A DNA stretch of 64,000 nucleotides from Albugo candida. Its lineage: Eukaryota; Oomycota; Peronosporomycetes; Albuginales. The stretch spans positions 496,001 through 560,000 of the forward strand of contig JBDOQK010000015.1 in NCBI GenBank assembly GCA_040437565.1, given 5' to 3'. Under the pieces are notes generated by a model. That model searched no databases. It saw only the letters and a program-made list of their open reading frames with translations, and had not been told where the DNA came from. The position numbers and the translations under genes are program-made. Below, piece after piece: positions 34,014 through 45,935 of this stretch; position 1 is the stretch's first letter; each line of letters starts with the position of its first letter.

Positions 34014-36753
34014 ATGACCGATGATGCAGATGCAGACCCGGCCAATCCTGTTTTGAGTCATCAAGAAAGCTGTGTTCGGGATACCATTGAGTGTTTATCA
34101 AAAGATGAGGAGGAATCTGCGCTGGTATACGCTTTGGTTCATGATCCCGAGTTCCGCCTTGCACTCGCAATTTTAAAGGTGCGCTGACTGTATTATCATT
34201 ATTCCATTCATGTATGCCAAGTTTATATCGCTGGCAGGCACCGGCAGAAGATATCAAGTATGACACGATTGTCAAGGCTATTATCAGAATCTTTAAGCCT
34301 TGCAAAAGAAAGTTCTACAATCTCGTTCGTGCATTAATGGTTCAGGAGATGGTTGATACGCAGAATTGGAACGATTTATTCCGTTCAAAATCCGCTGTTA
34401 CCGCAGTAAGAATAAAAAATTTGTCTTCTCAAGCAGTGAATCTAACACAATATTGAAAGCTGGTACGCGAGTATACATTTCAGTCGGGTAAAGAGTTCCT
34501 ACATGCGGCGCTGCAACGGACAGTAGATGAGCTCCAAAATAATCAAGCAAAGACATATGAAGTAAATCCACATCGACTTGTAAAACTGGTTAAATTTGAA
34601 GAAAAAGAGAAATCAATGAATCGACGCTACTTGGAGCAATCACTCGTTCAAAATCGTAAAAAAATGAATGTAATTGCACAAGACACATTGGATCGTATTT
34701 TGAAAGCAGCTAATTTGTTTCCAGCCTCAATCGCTAGACTTTACAGTATCTTGAAACAAGAAATGATGCGAATATTAGTAGAAGAAAAGGAAATTGACAT
34801 AACGACCGATGTCGCGCACAAGGATGAAGGTGGACGACCTCGGTCACTATCGATTGATCAGCCTGAACGAGTTTCTTTCTCTAATCAGAAATTTCCATGC
34901 TTTGATACAAATGGCGATCAGGCGAAGATTTCCGAAGAAGAGGCGGCAGATGAGATTATGATACATCTGGGTGGTTTTTTCTTTCTGAGATTTATTTGTC
35001 CCGCCCTCTTGATGCCGCAAAAGTTCAATCTTACACGAAATGATTGTCGTCCAACAGGAGCAATGCAACGCAACCTGATGCTACTGGCAAAGTTATTCCA
35101 GTCTTTATCGAGCGCAGTAGAGTACGGTAGCCATGAGGCGTATATGATCCCTTTCAATGGCTTTTTGTCGTCAAATCGTTCCAAACTAGCTAGACTCTAC
35201 TCAGATATATTTAAGATCGGCACGGATGACAAAGCCTTTGGGGATGCTATTGAGGAGGCAGTCGAAAATGCCGACAACGAAGATGAGAAAACACACTATA
35301 TCAGCATTTCCGCAATCCGTGACATCCTCTTGAGAAACCTGGATGCTATTGCATCACATGTAGAACAAGAGCATCTAAAGCTGGAAGAGCAACGGAAGCG
35401 TGCAGCGGGGACGTCAGTGGCTAGTATTGTAGTGCAAAGACAGAACCGGCAGAAACGTGAGCAATCAGAAACATCCACGTCTCAAGACGAAACAGAGTTG
35501 AGTGAGCGCGAAGAAAAATCACTACTATCTTCGACTGAATTGAGGGGGTTCGATGTCAAAGATCTAGAGCGGCTTCTCGAGAAGCAAAAATTTAATGAAA
35601 TCAAGATGAAGGCTTCATTTAGACCNNNNNNNNNNNNNNNNNNNNNNNNNNNNNNNNNNNNNNNNNNNNNNNNNNNNNNNNNNNNNNNNNNNNNNNNNNN
35701 NNNNNNNNNNNNNNNNNNNNNNNNNACGTCTCAAGACGAAACAGAGTTGAGTGAGCGCGAAGAAAAATCACTACTATCTTCGACTGAATTGAGGGGGTTC
35801 GATGTCAAAGATCTAGAGCGGCTTCTCGAGAAGCAAAAATTTAATGAAATCAAGATGAAGGCTTCATTTAGACCATCCAGAGAAGGTCTCGGGTCGCTTT
35901 TGACTGTGAATGACCAAGGACAGAGTAGACAATGGAAAAGATTCAAGCATGCAAAGACAAGTGCTCAGGTCTTCCGCCGCCACCCACCATCTCAAGATTT
36001 TGTGGAATTCAAAGCAAGTATTGAAATAAAAGCTTCTTCTCGGCTCGTGTTTCGATACCTCCGCTCACTCGAAAGCATTACAGAATGGGATGAAAGGGCC
36101 GCGCATATTGAGAAAATTGAGCCAATTAGCAGCAGCTCAATTTTATTGTATCGATCTCATCCGAAGCTCTCACTCTGGCCTTCGTGGCTTGTAAAGCCAC
36201 GAAATTCGTGCGATCTCCATACGTTTATTTCTGAGACTGGTAGACCAAGAACCCATGCCGTTATCATGGAGTCGATCACCAACTCCGAATTCTCCGAATG
36301 CGATAATGAAACGCAAAAGTCTTGTGCAACCGGAGGATTTTTGATCGAACCATATACAGGTATTTTGAGTGAACAAGGTGTTGCACCGAGATACAAGATC
36401 CCAAGCTCAGAGCTCTGTAAATGCGTTGATCTCGATGATATTCTTGAACGATATAGCGGGGAGCCTCGCCACAAAGATAGTCGTGCAGCAAAAGCTTCAA
36501 CTATGTCGAGCTCTGAGCAGATTTTACCAACCGAAATCGACAATTTACCCGTGACTCGTCTAACATGCGTTGTTCGTTCCGATTTTAAGGTACGGCTGAT
36601 GTCTATGTGAACAGTGGCTAATGCACCTCATTGTAGGGTTCAATGCCTCGATCATTTGCAGAAGTGGTTTGTTACCGGCAAGTGTTGAGCGTAGAAACCA
36701 TATGCAAGCACGTGGAGGCAGAAGTATCTCATTTGCGTTCTCAGTGGGTTTGA
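34014..36753 (+). CDS. RasGAP-START fusion protein
   Basis: ATG at 34014. Exons are 34014-34178, 34238-34405, 34460-36589 and 36637-36753, with introns of 59, 54 and 47 nt. The N gap at 35626-35725 is false: 35477-35625 recurs as 35726-35874. Collapsed, the protein is 776 residues. The RasGAP domain covers about residues 20-350: an arginine-finger loop DLFRSKSAVTA joined across intron 2 to LVREYTFQSGKEFL, then GGFFFLRFICPALLMPQ, the F-L-R-x-x-x-P-A motif that stabilises the finger, and QRNLMLLAKLFQSLSSAVEY. A Lys/Glu-rich linker follows. A START-like lipid-binding domain begins at FVEFKASIEIKA and contains LESITEWDERA. It would switch off Ras at a lipid-defined membrane site. A Ras partner (the doublecortin-Ras) lies about 10 kb away; a functional pairing is only a guess. 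Confidence 0.85.
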
Positions 36754-37081
36754 TCATCACGCTCAAGTTTTAATTTATATATAATTTAATAGCGCGTTAG
36801 AGTGTTATCAAAGCTTTCCATGCTAATAGAGAAGCCATGTCACATTAGCCGAGCTTTCATGAAATGGGCTTGGTAATCATTCAGCTCCTATTGATTCACC
36901 TTTGTTCACATTACTTGAAGAAGTCAGTGAAAAGTATCGAATGTTGCAGTTTGTTCTTAAGCTTGACATCTCATTCGTTAAAATGCTCGAATTCTCAAAA
37001 ATAGGTTTGTAATCAAAAACTTGACACGAACTCACAGTATTACAATTCATCATCAATTTTCACTGACGTGTTTGAAACAAA
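36754..37081. other. intergenic between two plus-strand genes
   Basis: 328 bases, AT-rich. Holds the RasGAP 3' end and the RING gene promoter. No gene. Confidence 0.4.
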
Positions 37082-37776
37082 ATGGGTCAGCATTGTTCTT
37101 GCTTTACAGAGCGTCAGCGTCGTAAATCACAACACCGATCGTCAGACGATTACACAATGGATTCAGAATCATGGAGTACCACTGAAGAGGACGGATTTGA
37201 CGTAGATGTTCACAATCATGTGCAGGAAGCAATCGAATCGGTAGAAGAGAATCAGGGTCTCTTACGAGCAATTGAGAGGCTCTCTTACCATGACAACATG
37301 TTATTTAATCGTAACGAAAGCATACGACCATCTTCAATATGTGTTGAACTCAAAACTCGAGATTGTGAAAGCGAAGGCAGAAAATGTGAACTGACTGAGA
37401 CACTTCGTGATAATGTCGTATTAAATCTAGCGGATATTCTGCGAAATTACCAGGAAGCAACCGGTGTGGTACGTGAAGGTCTAGCCGCTTATTTTCGCCA
37501 TCGTCTTTACAGTGTCGATATTTATGTGTAGGTTGATACTGGAAATATCGATTTGGAATGCGTCATGTGCTTGGATACTTTCTCCGAGGTTTGTTAGTCA
37601 TTTTGAGAAAGCTACATCTCAAACTTGTATACTGCTATCAGGAAAATCCGAAAATGAGAACCTTGTGCAATTGTGGGGTGAATCGCACCAATTTTCATCT
37701 GTGCTGCCTCATTGAATGGATGCAACACGACCCCACATGTCCAGTTTGTCGCACATTCATATATTATGAAGACTGA
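37082..37776 (+). CDS. RING-CH (MARCH-like) E3 ligase with myristoylation motif
   Basis: Exons 37082-37468, 37532-37588 and 37642-37776 (introns 63 and 53 nt) give 192 residues. The N-terminus MGQHCSCF has Gly2 for N-myristoylation plus Cys5 and Cys7 for palmitoylation, so membrane attachment is likely without a helix. The C-terminus holds C-x2-C (ECVMCLD), then C-x-C-x7-H-x2-C (CNCGVNRTNFHLCC), then C-x10-C-x2-C ending TCPVCR. The Cys in ligand position four and the C-x-C-x7-H spacing fit the C4HC3 RING-CH class rather than ordinary RING-H2. Such domains recruit an E2 and ubiquitinate substrates. It ends 58 bases from the convergent TBC gene. Confidence 0.78.
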
Positions 37777-37834
37777 GCCCTGTTTTATCATCATTGGGCT
37801 AGTCTTCTAATTATCTATACTGCATGACGTACTT

Positions 37835-39509
37835 TCAAAGAGATAAGTAGACGCCGATCGCATACGAAAATACCAATATTGCACCAGATACCACGATAGC
37901 ATGTACGAGTGGACGCTGAAGAGGAATTTGGAAATGAGATGGGTGTATATATAATACTTCATAGAACGTGGTAAGTGAGCAAGCATACCTCTTTCAGTAC
38001 AGTCAATGGATATCTATTCTTGGCTGCATCTCTTTTGCTGACATGATATCGGGCACTATGGAAAGAACAATAAAGTATGAGAATGCTTTTGAGTGTGATT
38101 AAAATGCATTATACCTATTTCTCCCGAAATACTGGCTCATGAGTCGGTCAGATTCAACATTTGAATACTGATCATCGAAATGATGTGACGAGCTGTTCAA
38201 GTAATATGGGTAAAACATCGAGTGTGGGAGATACAAAGAATCAAATCACATTGAAATATGTTGATCCGTTGCGTGTGTGAGCAGTACACCGGGTGAAAAC
38301 CTTTCAATCAGTTGCAACCCATCTACTATAGCTTGATCCCAGCTCACATCATTGACAAGCTTCGATAGGGTATCATGCATGGTACCAAATTCACACTCTT
38401 GCTTCAAGATTATTGAGCGCGAAGCAAGCACAATCTAGAACAGGCGACTGTGAATGTGATTACAAGGACTGCTGAGAATGTATCCTCCCTTACAGCTCCA
38501 GAAACATACAAGGAAAAGAGTGGATGGGAGCAAAGAAACACATCAAAAAGTCTACTAGCATCATCCAACCCTCCGACATGATGAGCAAACCATGTGATGA
38601 ACCATGCAAATGCAAAGTATGGCTCCACCTGAAAACAATCTATCATCGGTTTTGAGATCAAATGGATCGGGTAGAACTAGACCTTCGATTGACGCAAATG
38701 TTGGTATAAATCATTGTCTTGTAGCTGTATGAGAACGAAAAGCAATCTCACGGTGCAAAGTACCGAATCGAAATTCGATCGCATACAAGGGCTAATGTTG
38801 CAGCCGAATCACAAGCTACATTCGCACATGAGATAATCTAGACTCACCGAAAATATGTAGATGTGGCTTTCTGCAAGAGCTGAACTGCCAAATCATTATC
38901 TTCTAGAGCAAGTAGAAACACTGCTGCTACATCATGATACCCCTGCGCAACCAAGTTATATACTTGCGTGCAGTCAGAACCAGCCATAAGGCGAGCCACC
39001 TGGTAGTAATACAAATCAGGATCGCCTTGCAAAACTGCAAGAATTATCCGTTGGAGTGTTCGCCTTTTTTGATTCCGTTCTCTAGACTTCATCAACTTCG
39101 TCGAAGTATAGTTCCTTTGCAGCACATGCGTCGATAACATGAATAGAATCGCTTTTGGAAAAGATTGAACTCACCATAACGACCTGTCAATATCTTTTTG
39201 AAGTTGTTCCTCATCTCGATGCGGCTGATATTTGCAGTAAGTATGTTTCGGAAGGGGATCGTCGTGTCCAAGTAATAACGGCCATATCTGCCGACGCAGC
39301 TCCGAAGATACAAATCCATGCACTTCATACGCTAAAACACGTAGCTTGTCTCTTAGCTCATCATATGAAATCGCATTTTTTCGATAATTATGCAGCACAG
39401 TCCATAATACGGCGCTCTTCTGATCCCGCAGTCGTTGCTGCTTGAGTATCAGCGATCGGTTCGGACTATCTTTGCATACTTTAGCACGAGTCTGTTTTTT
39501 TCTAGTCAT
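37835..39509 (-). CDS. TBC1D20-like Rab GTPase-activating protein
   Basis: About nine exons; the first six were traced as 39175-39509, 39000-39114, 38942-38848, 38791-38683, 38628-38494 and from 38434. Features in order: ELRRQIWPLLLGHDD, KDIDRSLW holding the arginine finger of the I-x-x-D-x-x-R motif, DPDLYYYQGYHDVAAVFLL with the glutamine finger (Y-x-Q), VEPYFAFAWFITWFAHHVGG, and ASRLFDVFLCSHPL. All match TBC1D20, a GAP for Rab1/Rab18 at the ER. A hydrophobic C-terminal exon (about 37835-37905, HAIVVSGAILVFSYAIGVYL) supplies a tail anchor, as in TBC1D20. The exons between about 37900 and 38310 are less certain. It is divergent from the small gene at 39696 and convergent with the RING gene. 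Confidence 0.85.
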
Positions 39510-39695
39510 TCAAGTTTGATGTGTGTGAGAACTGCAACATATATTTAGGGCTAGGCCGTATAGAGTCAGACAATAATAGTTATTTTGTAACGACGAGGTT
39601 GTCAGAAAAGTGAAAGGAAAGTACTCGTTTTATAATCACAGGTTACTTGCGTTTTGTTTCGAAACTTGGCAGCGCAGAAAAGATTCTGAAAGGAT

Positions 39696-40070
39696 ATGGT
39701 GAGTTTTTTAAGACGTAAGAAAGTCGATCGATTCTCATTAGGTGAGGAGACCGCGTTGGATCGGAAGGGTAAAGTGGATGGATCGAGCTTGTTGGATGGT
39801 AATGGTGACCCAACCGATGGCTCCTTGTATAATTCTCAAGGTCACAGCAAGAAGGGTGCGCAAAAGAAGAAGGGAGACGATAAAGGCGAGGATAATCCTC
39901 ATCCGAATCAATCAGGGATGACAGAATTGAATGGCATCACGAAAGGAGGTGCTACTACTCATCCTCTATATCCAGCACGCGCTGACTCATCACCGAATCC
40001 CATCAACTGCCCGAAACCAGTGTCTTTTGCTCCAAAAAAGTCAACAGTATGGAGCAAGTTGCGGCGTTGA
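39696..40070 (+). CDS. small basic, disordered protein of unknown function
   Basis: A 124-residue single exon with ATG start, beginning MVSFLRRKKVDRFSLGEE and ending KKSTVWSKLRR. Very rich in Gly, Ser, Lys, Asp and Pro, with a KKGAQKKKGDDKGED stretch. No signal peptide, membrane segment or domain. It lies in a 734-base space between the TBC gene and BOP1. Because both neighbours point away or toward it with normal spacing, it is plausibly a real gene, but no homolog comes to mind. Confidence 0.55.
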   Translation: MVSFLRRKKVDRFSLGEETALDRKGKVDGSSLLDGNGDPTDGSLYNSQGHSKKGAQKKKGDDKGEDNPHPNQSGMTELNGITKGGATTHPLYPARADSSPNPINCPKPVSFAPKKSTVWSKLRR

Positions 40071-40243
40071 CACGCGAGTTGCTGGTGATTGCCACACTTT
40101 ACTCTTCTGATCAAGCCTAAAGGATTGAGTCTGGAACCATTATGTTTCTCGCCTTTTCATCCTTCGTATATAATTGCAATAAATTGGGTTTACGAAAAGT
40201 GTAGACAATTCTGTCTAAGTAGCTTGTCTCACTTAGCAAGAAT

Positions 40244-42971
40244 TCAATGTATATTTTGAAAGAGGCGAACTGTTCCATCAGCGCCACCTGTCACTAGCCA
40301 GGGCTACAAAATAATGCGAGTTAGTGAGTGTTTCAGTGTGAAGCAGGTGTATTTCATTACCAGCGAAGGATGAAAGGCTACTGTCATGACTCCCAAGTCA
40401 CCACATATCTGATGACCACGCAGAATCTTGAGCGGTACAATTAATGGATTCTTGATAAGGTCACTAAATTGATGAGAGTGTGATCAGAATCATTCATCAC
40501 AAATCACGATGTCAGCGAGCTTACGAGTAGACCATAGCATGAAAAATGTGGACTGTGCCATCATCTGAACAAGATGCCATGAGGGGATGCTTCGAATGGT
40601 ATGACACTGCACGGATTGCTTTTTCGTGGTACTTTAATGTTTTGTACGGAGTGGAAGAGAGGTCTAAATCGAACCAACAGAGGCGACTAAGCAAAACACA
40701 AGTCAAGAAAACTCATCAGCGATCACACAAAATTGAAGATAAGTACCGATCGTAACTGCCAATGATCACATGATCTCCACTCGGGTGCACGTCCATACTG
40801 GAAATCCACTTGACTCCCGAAGATAGCTTTTTGACCAAAGTTTGTTTTATCAGATTGTAGACACGAACGTGCCGTTGTGTTGCATGGAAGAGAAAAGGTT
40901 TGGACGGATGGAAAAGCACCGATTGAACAGATCCCATACTTTTTCGAAAAGGATTTTGCGTTTTCTTTTTTGATATCTGATGTATGAGAACGGCTGCGGA
41001 ACCCGCTGACGGTGTGACTGCTGCGAGATAATCACCCTTATAGTGCCATGCTATATCTTTGACGTCAGAGTTATGATGAATGATAATGCGGACTTCGGTG
41101 CCAACACGTGTCATCGAATGATTTGTTCTGCTGGTGGCTGTGCTTTTGTAACATCGCCATGCAACTGATGATTTTGCGTTACCAGCGTCTATATCGACAA
41201 CGACATCGTCCGTGTCCTTGATCACGATTTCGTTTGTATCATTCTCAGCTACATCCATGACAGCGGATCCTTCGGCATCGTCTACTAGAGCATTCGTAAC
41301 ATCAGTTTGATCGCTGCTTCCCAACCCGGTAGCAATGAGGAAAACTTTTTTTGCTGCAGCTACTGCCAAAAGTTGATGATCGGGATTAGGATTCCAAAGA
41401 ACCTTACAAACGACAGCTCCGACGTTAAATGTGTACAAACATCGACCAGTGGATATCTCCCATAACCGCACTGTGAAATCGTCTGACCCGGTAGCTAAAA
41501 ATTGTCCACAAGGGTCCATCGTGAGAGATCGAATTCGTCCAGTGTGGCCCTTGTAGGTGAGGGCCAGCGCATTCGGAAACGGACGAAGGTCTCTTGGCTT
41601 CGGCAACTGAGGTACAAGAGACTCTGGGTCGATATTTAACTTTCGTTTGATTGTACGTGGGCACAAGTATAGATCAAGGCAGCGTTCAAAACGCTCGCGA
41701 ACGAAGTGAGAGTATCCGCAAATTTCACGAAAAGATTTGAACTTCTGGGGAATAAAATCAGTCTCTCTATCTTCAGGATCCATTTCCTCCCACGCTCTAC
41801 GCTCTTCTTTGGTAAATAAGTATTCTTCTGGGGGATTGTATGATTCAGCGTGCCCGGGAAGTGGCATCTTAGGAGCTTTGACGTGAACCAGACCTTTGTT
41901 GTTATCCATAGCTTCATCATCATGCCACAACTGATAAAACTCGGCCAATTTTTGGATTGTTGGACCATTAACAACTATACGCCCTTCTTTGATTCCTTTA
42001 GCAATCTTCAAAATTTTCATTCGCTCCCATTTCGATGGGATAAATCTGGATTTTGGTTCCTGATCATTTGCCATCGAATGAATCATCTTTTCGGAGGAAT
42101 ATATGTCCAAAAGCTCGGGGTAAGCGTCGAACTCTGGATGAGCGAATGCACCGGCTTGAATTCTTCGTATAATCTCAACTTCGCGTTCTGAAAGAACAAT
42201 CTTGCGATCGTTATAAGCGTCGTAAACGGTACGACTATAACAAATACAATTCACTTGGGGCAACAAAAATAACGGTGGGATTGAGGATCGTACTTGTATT
42301 CAGGGTCGTCATGTGTGGAGAGCACTTTATCAATATTATCGGAATTTTTCGATTTGATCAGTTTGCGACCATCCACAGAGTAACCAATATGCTCATACTC
42401 ATCATACCATCTCAATGGTACGTTTCCGATTGTATTTCTACTTTCCTGATCGTCTCAGCAACAAGTTAGTTTCTTTATATCAGGAAATAAAATCGTGAAC
42501 GGTGCGACTCCGAAGTACCTCGTCGTCAGAAGATAGATCATCGATATGAAGGTGTGATGCTCTTTGTAAGGATCCATTTGCTCGCATCGATTCAATTTGT
42601 CGTTCACGATCTTCGACCAGCTGACACTTATCTATCTCAGATTCGGAAACCTCATTGGCTCTTTCATCCGTTTGGCAATCAGTTTCTTCTTCGGAAGATG
42701 ATCCTTGTTCTTCAAATCCATTGTCCTCATCGGTATCATCCGTTTCTGAGTCAATAATCTCTTCTCGATCACTAGAATCCTCTCTATATTCATCGTAGGA
42801 GGCATCGTCCTGATTATTGGCTCCACTCTTTCCGTCTCCGTCCTCTATACGTTTTCTTGTGACAGGTGTTTTGCTTGGCTCAGCAGAGACTGTCAATGAG
42901 GTGTTTGCATTTCCCGACTTTTTGCTTGTCTCATGAGCAGTAAGTTTTCTCGCTTGTTTTTTAATCGCCAT
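40244..42971 (-). CDS. BOP1: ribosome biogenesis WD40 protein BOP1/ERB1
   Basis: ATG at 42971 ([20 protein letters not shown]). The N-terminal exon (42480-42971) is acidic and Ser/Glu-rich. A second exon (about 42290-42470) holds [18 protein letters not shown]. The long third exon (40716 to about 42240) starts [17 protein letters not shown] and contains the BOP1 N-terminal domain with [19 protein letters not shown], then [20 protein letters not shown] and [18 protein letters not shown] signatures. WD40 repeats follow ([44 protein letters not shown]). Two or three short 3' exons (40521-40706 and about 40244-40470) add the last blades, ending [17 protein letters not shown]1/ERB1 acts with PES1 and WDR12 in 27S/32S pre-rRNA processing for the 60S subunit in the nucleolus. 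Confidence 0.92.
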
Positions 42972-44155
42972 CGCCACCCAATTGTTGCTGACAGTCAATA
43001 GGGGTTTAGTATAGTAATTTTAGAAAGATGACAGCTATTTTCCGAGTTCTGGCCTTGTCAAAAATGAAGGCTTGTATACGCGTCTGCTTGAAAGCTTCTA
43101 ATCCATCCTTCGGTATTGTCTGCAAGCACAGTATTTTTGATATTAATCATCATAAATGGCCGCACTAGAACAAGCTTATCCATTCTACTGAATACGAAAT
43201 ACACTTTGAGTCGCAAATTACGTCGCTTTCATAGAAGGGGACGAAAGACTGATTGTCATAGGCTGATCACATTCAATGATATTACTACTGATCGAGTTCA
43301 TCGATTTAATACATCGATACGGCGTTGATAATCGGACGCAAAGATTTGCTCTTCAGCTCGATCTATCAAGATAATGTATTCGAAGCATGTCTCGTATTTT
43401 TGTAAGCCTTACAGCAAGCTTTGTTATCCGCTCAAATTCGCCAAGCAAGTATATCAAGGAAAACAGTTCGATCATCGAATGCCTATTACGGTGGCTAATA
43501 GGCATAACTCTGCTCGAGATAGTGAATTAAAGACCAAAATGCCAATTTGAACTCGGGAACATCTCAGCAGGTGCTTCAGTAGAGAGAGTGGGGTACACGG
43601 ACCTCCTGCTACATGGAGGTACCAGCGATCACGACGGGGGGTGGGAATAGATTTTTTTTTGCGCTTTTAGTGTCGCAGTCGTCACACTACAAGTTGTGTG
43701 TTTCCTCACAAAGGTTGACGCATGATTTATCGAATTGTTCTGCTTTTATCTGGCCATTGGTTGCCACCCATACGCAACTATCCGACGTGGTTCATGTCAC
43801 TCATTGTAACACGTGATTCGATTGTACCTATGATCTTTTCCAACGCCAAAACCATTTAAACTACTTCACTTTCACTAGTCTGAGAAGTAATACCCATATT
43901 CTTCAAAGAGACCGTTTAGACTTGAGCAGACGCGAGGTAAGCCAAATTTTAATGCTGAAAGAGGCTTGCCGGCGACAGGCTTGACGGAACTTCTTTCGTT
44001 TTGACAAAGATTCGAAGATCTTCGATAGCCAATTTTATCCCGCAAGGTTCAGTTGTGAGCGCTTCAGTGCAAAATCCAGAATCCGGGCCTTATAGGCGAT
44101 GTTGAGCGAGGAAAGCTTCGAGCAAAGAAGTTACACCTATGCAAGTGCTATGAAC
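42972..44155. other. no recognised gene
   Basis: About 1.2 kb upstream of BOP1. Only short, motif-free open stretches. Probable transition from the gene block into repeat-rich DNA. Confidence 0.35.
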
Positions 44156-44159
44156 AGTG

Positions 44160-44886
44160 CTTATTGACTCAAAGATCAAATACATCAGCAATTTGTCTCT
44201 AAGATTGTCGGCGGTTGGCTCTGACTCAGCCGATAGAAAGTCTCTCGACCCTGCTTCAGATCTTCAGGGTCTACCGGGCGTCTGTGAGCTACAAATAAAA
44301 AGAACCACATTATTTACCTGTGACGGCCACGAATGGCAACGCAAGCGTAAAGGGTTTCAGTCTCTAGTGGGAAGGTACTTTTGATCGCGCGCTGTACGAG
44401 ACCGGATAAATGTTTTGCGTTGAGCGTAAGTCTGATCCGGAGGTTGCTCATTGAGATGGCTTAAATATCGCAGATTGTGAATCTCGATTCTGAAAATCTC
44501 ATGCAGGAGCAGCGCAATCTTATCTGCACGAATCACGTTGATTCTACGCTCATGCCCAAGTTGTTCCGCCAATTTTTGTGAAGTCTGGTGAGATGATTGC
44601 AGATTTATTGACGAAAGCCCTACCCGTACCACGGATTGCTGAACAACGTAACATGCTCAGCTTGAAAATTATGCATAGGGCGAGGAGGAGTGTTCAAATC
44701 TGTAAATTTCAGCAAGTGAACTGATAACCAGATTTGTTTGTCACAGGTCATGCGCGCCCGCACTATCCCGCTTCGCGGGCGGATAAAGCGGAAGGCTCTC
44801 TTACGCATGCGTGCTCTAGTAGGTTATCAAAATAAAGAATATATTTTACTTCTACTTCTGCTCAGGTGCAATTTCTGCTTTGAACA
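44160..44886 (+). mobile_element. 3' remnant of a second Ty1/copia element
   Basis: Degraded RNase H-like sequence (about 44.2-44.68 kb), ending in a copia-type tail with I-A-D-L-L-T-K-A-L-P, is followed by a polypurine tract (GAGGAGGAG, 44682-44690) and an LTR at 44691-44886. The rest of the element is missing and the coding part is broken in several places. Confidence 0.6.
44691..44886 (+). repeat. LTR of copia remnant
   Basis: Starts TGTTCAAATC and ends CTTTGAACA, so its termini form an inverted repeat (TGTTCAAA/TTTGAACA). Inside is a GC-rich hairpin, CCCGCTTCGCGGG, near 44768. It lies directly after the same polypurine tract as in the element at 8.66-13.68 kb. Confidence 0.65.
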
Positions 44887-45935
44887 CTCCCGTCTATGTA
44901 TTCTAGCAGAACCTCCAGCGCTTTATATATCTCATGATTCCTACTATACTCCATTTTTAATTTTCGGAATCACCGAATTGTGTTTCGCAAGTCCTCCATG
45001 CAGTTCGCCGATACACTACGGGAATCAAATGCATCGATAATACTTCAGGTAATATTCACGACAGATTACGCTTCTAGTAGAAATCTAAAACTGTATGAAC
45101 ACGTCTGCTACTCTTCAATCTTGAAATGGAAGTGGGGAGGCAGAGCAGATTCCAAAGCGTGACTGGAAGTGTTCAAAATGTCGAGCAAAAGTCTACTACG
45201 TGACCAATGAAATCGAGAGGTGAGAGCTGCATAGATCTGTGCAGCAAGAGAAGTTTCTTTTTTAGTCGATATATCGTTGCGGAACGGGAATAATGAACAG
45301 GTAAGCATTTACGAAACTTTTTAATTTGATAAGAACTCTCGAAAGACTTGCGTTATGTTCCTTTTATTTTTATAGCGGAGATCGCTGCAACATTCATCCG
45401 CCATGATATCACTTCGCAAGTCTTCACATACGAGCACTGCATATTCGCCTTCATTTTACTAAAACGTACCTCTCTGCCACCTTTGATCATCGTCTTCACG
45501 AACGGGACGGCTTGCGAGCATTACCGCCTTCTATATTGAGCATTCGAGAGCGTGATTCCAGCCATAGTACCACATAGAAGCTGACCCGTTCCCTTTAAGC
45601 CTGCGACATTTTCCCGCTTTTACCAAAGGTGCCACTTCGTTGGTATAAAAAGAAAAACGAAGCCCCCAAAAAGTTAAAGCAGAAGATGGTACGAAAACCG
45701 GTATCCCCCCGTTTTAGCCTTCCAACACGCTGGATGTGAGCAATCCTGAATTCGACGAGCACACGGCCTGATCAGTTGAAGGTGTCTATATTACTAGAAT
45801 TAGACTAACTGACTTCTCTAGTTGCCTAGGCTATCNNNNNNNNNNNNNNNNNNNNNNNNNNNNNNNNNNNNNNNNNNNNNNNNNNNNNNNNNNNNNNNNN
45901 NNNNNNNNNNNNNNNNNNNNNNNNNNNNNNNNNNN
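44887..45935. other. no supported gene; 5' flank of cysteine-rich gene
   Basis: Contains a segment at about 45670-45780 (GGTACGAAAACC through GAATTCGACGAGCACACGG) that recurs inverted at about 63060-63170. It ends in the N gap 45836-45935, which probably hides the 5' end of the next gene. Confidence 0.4.
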
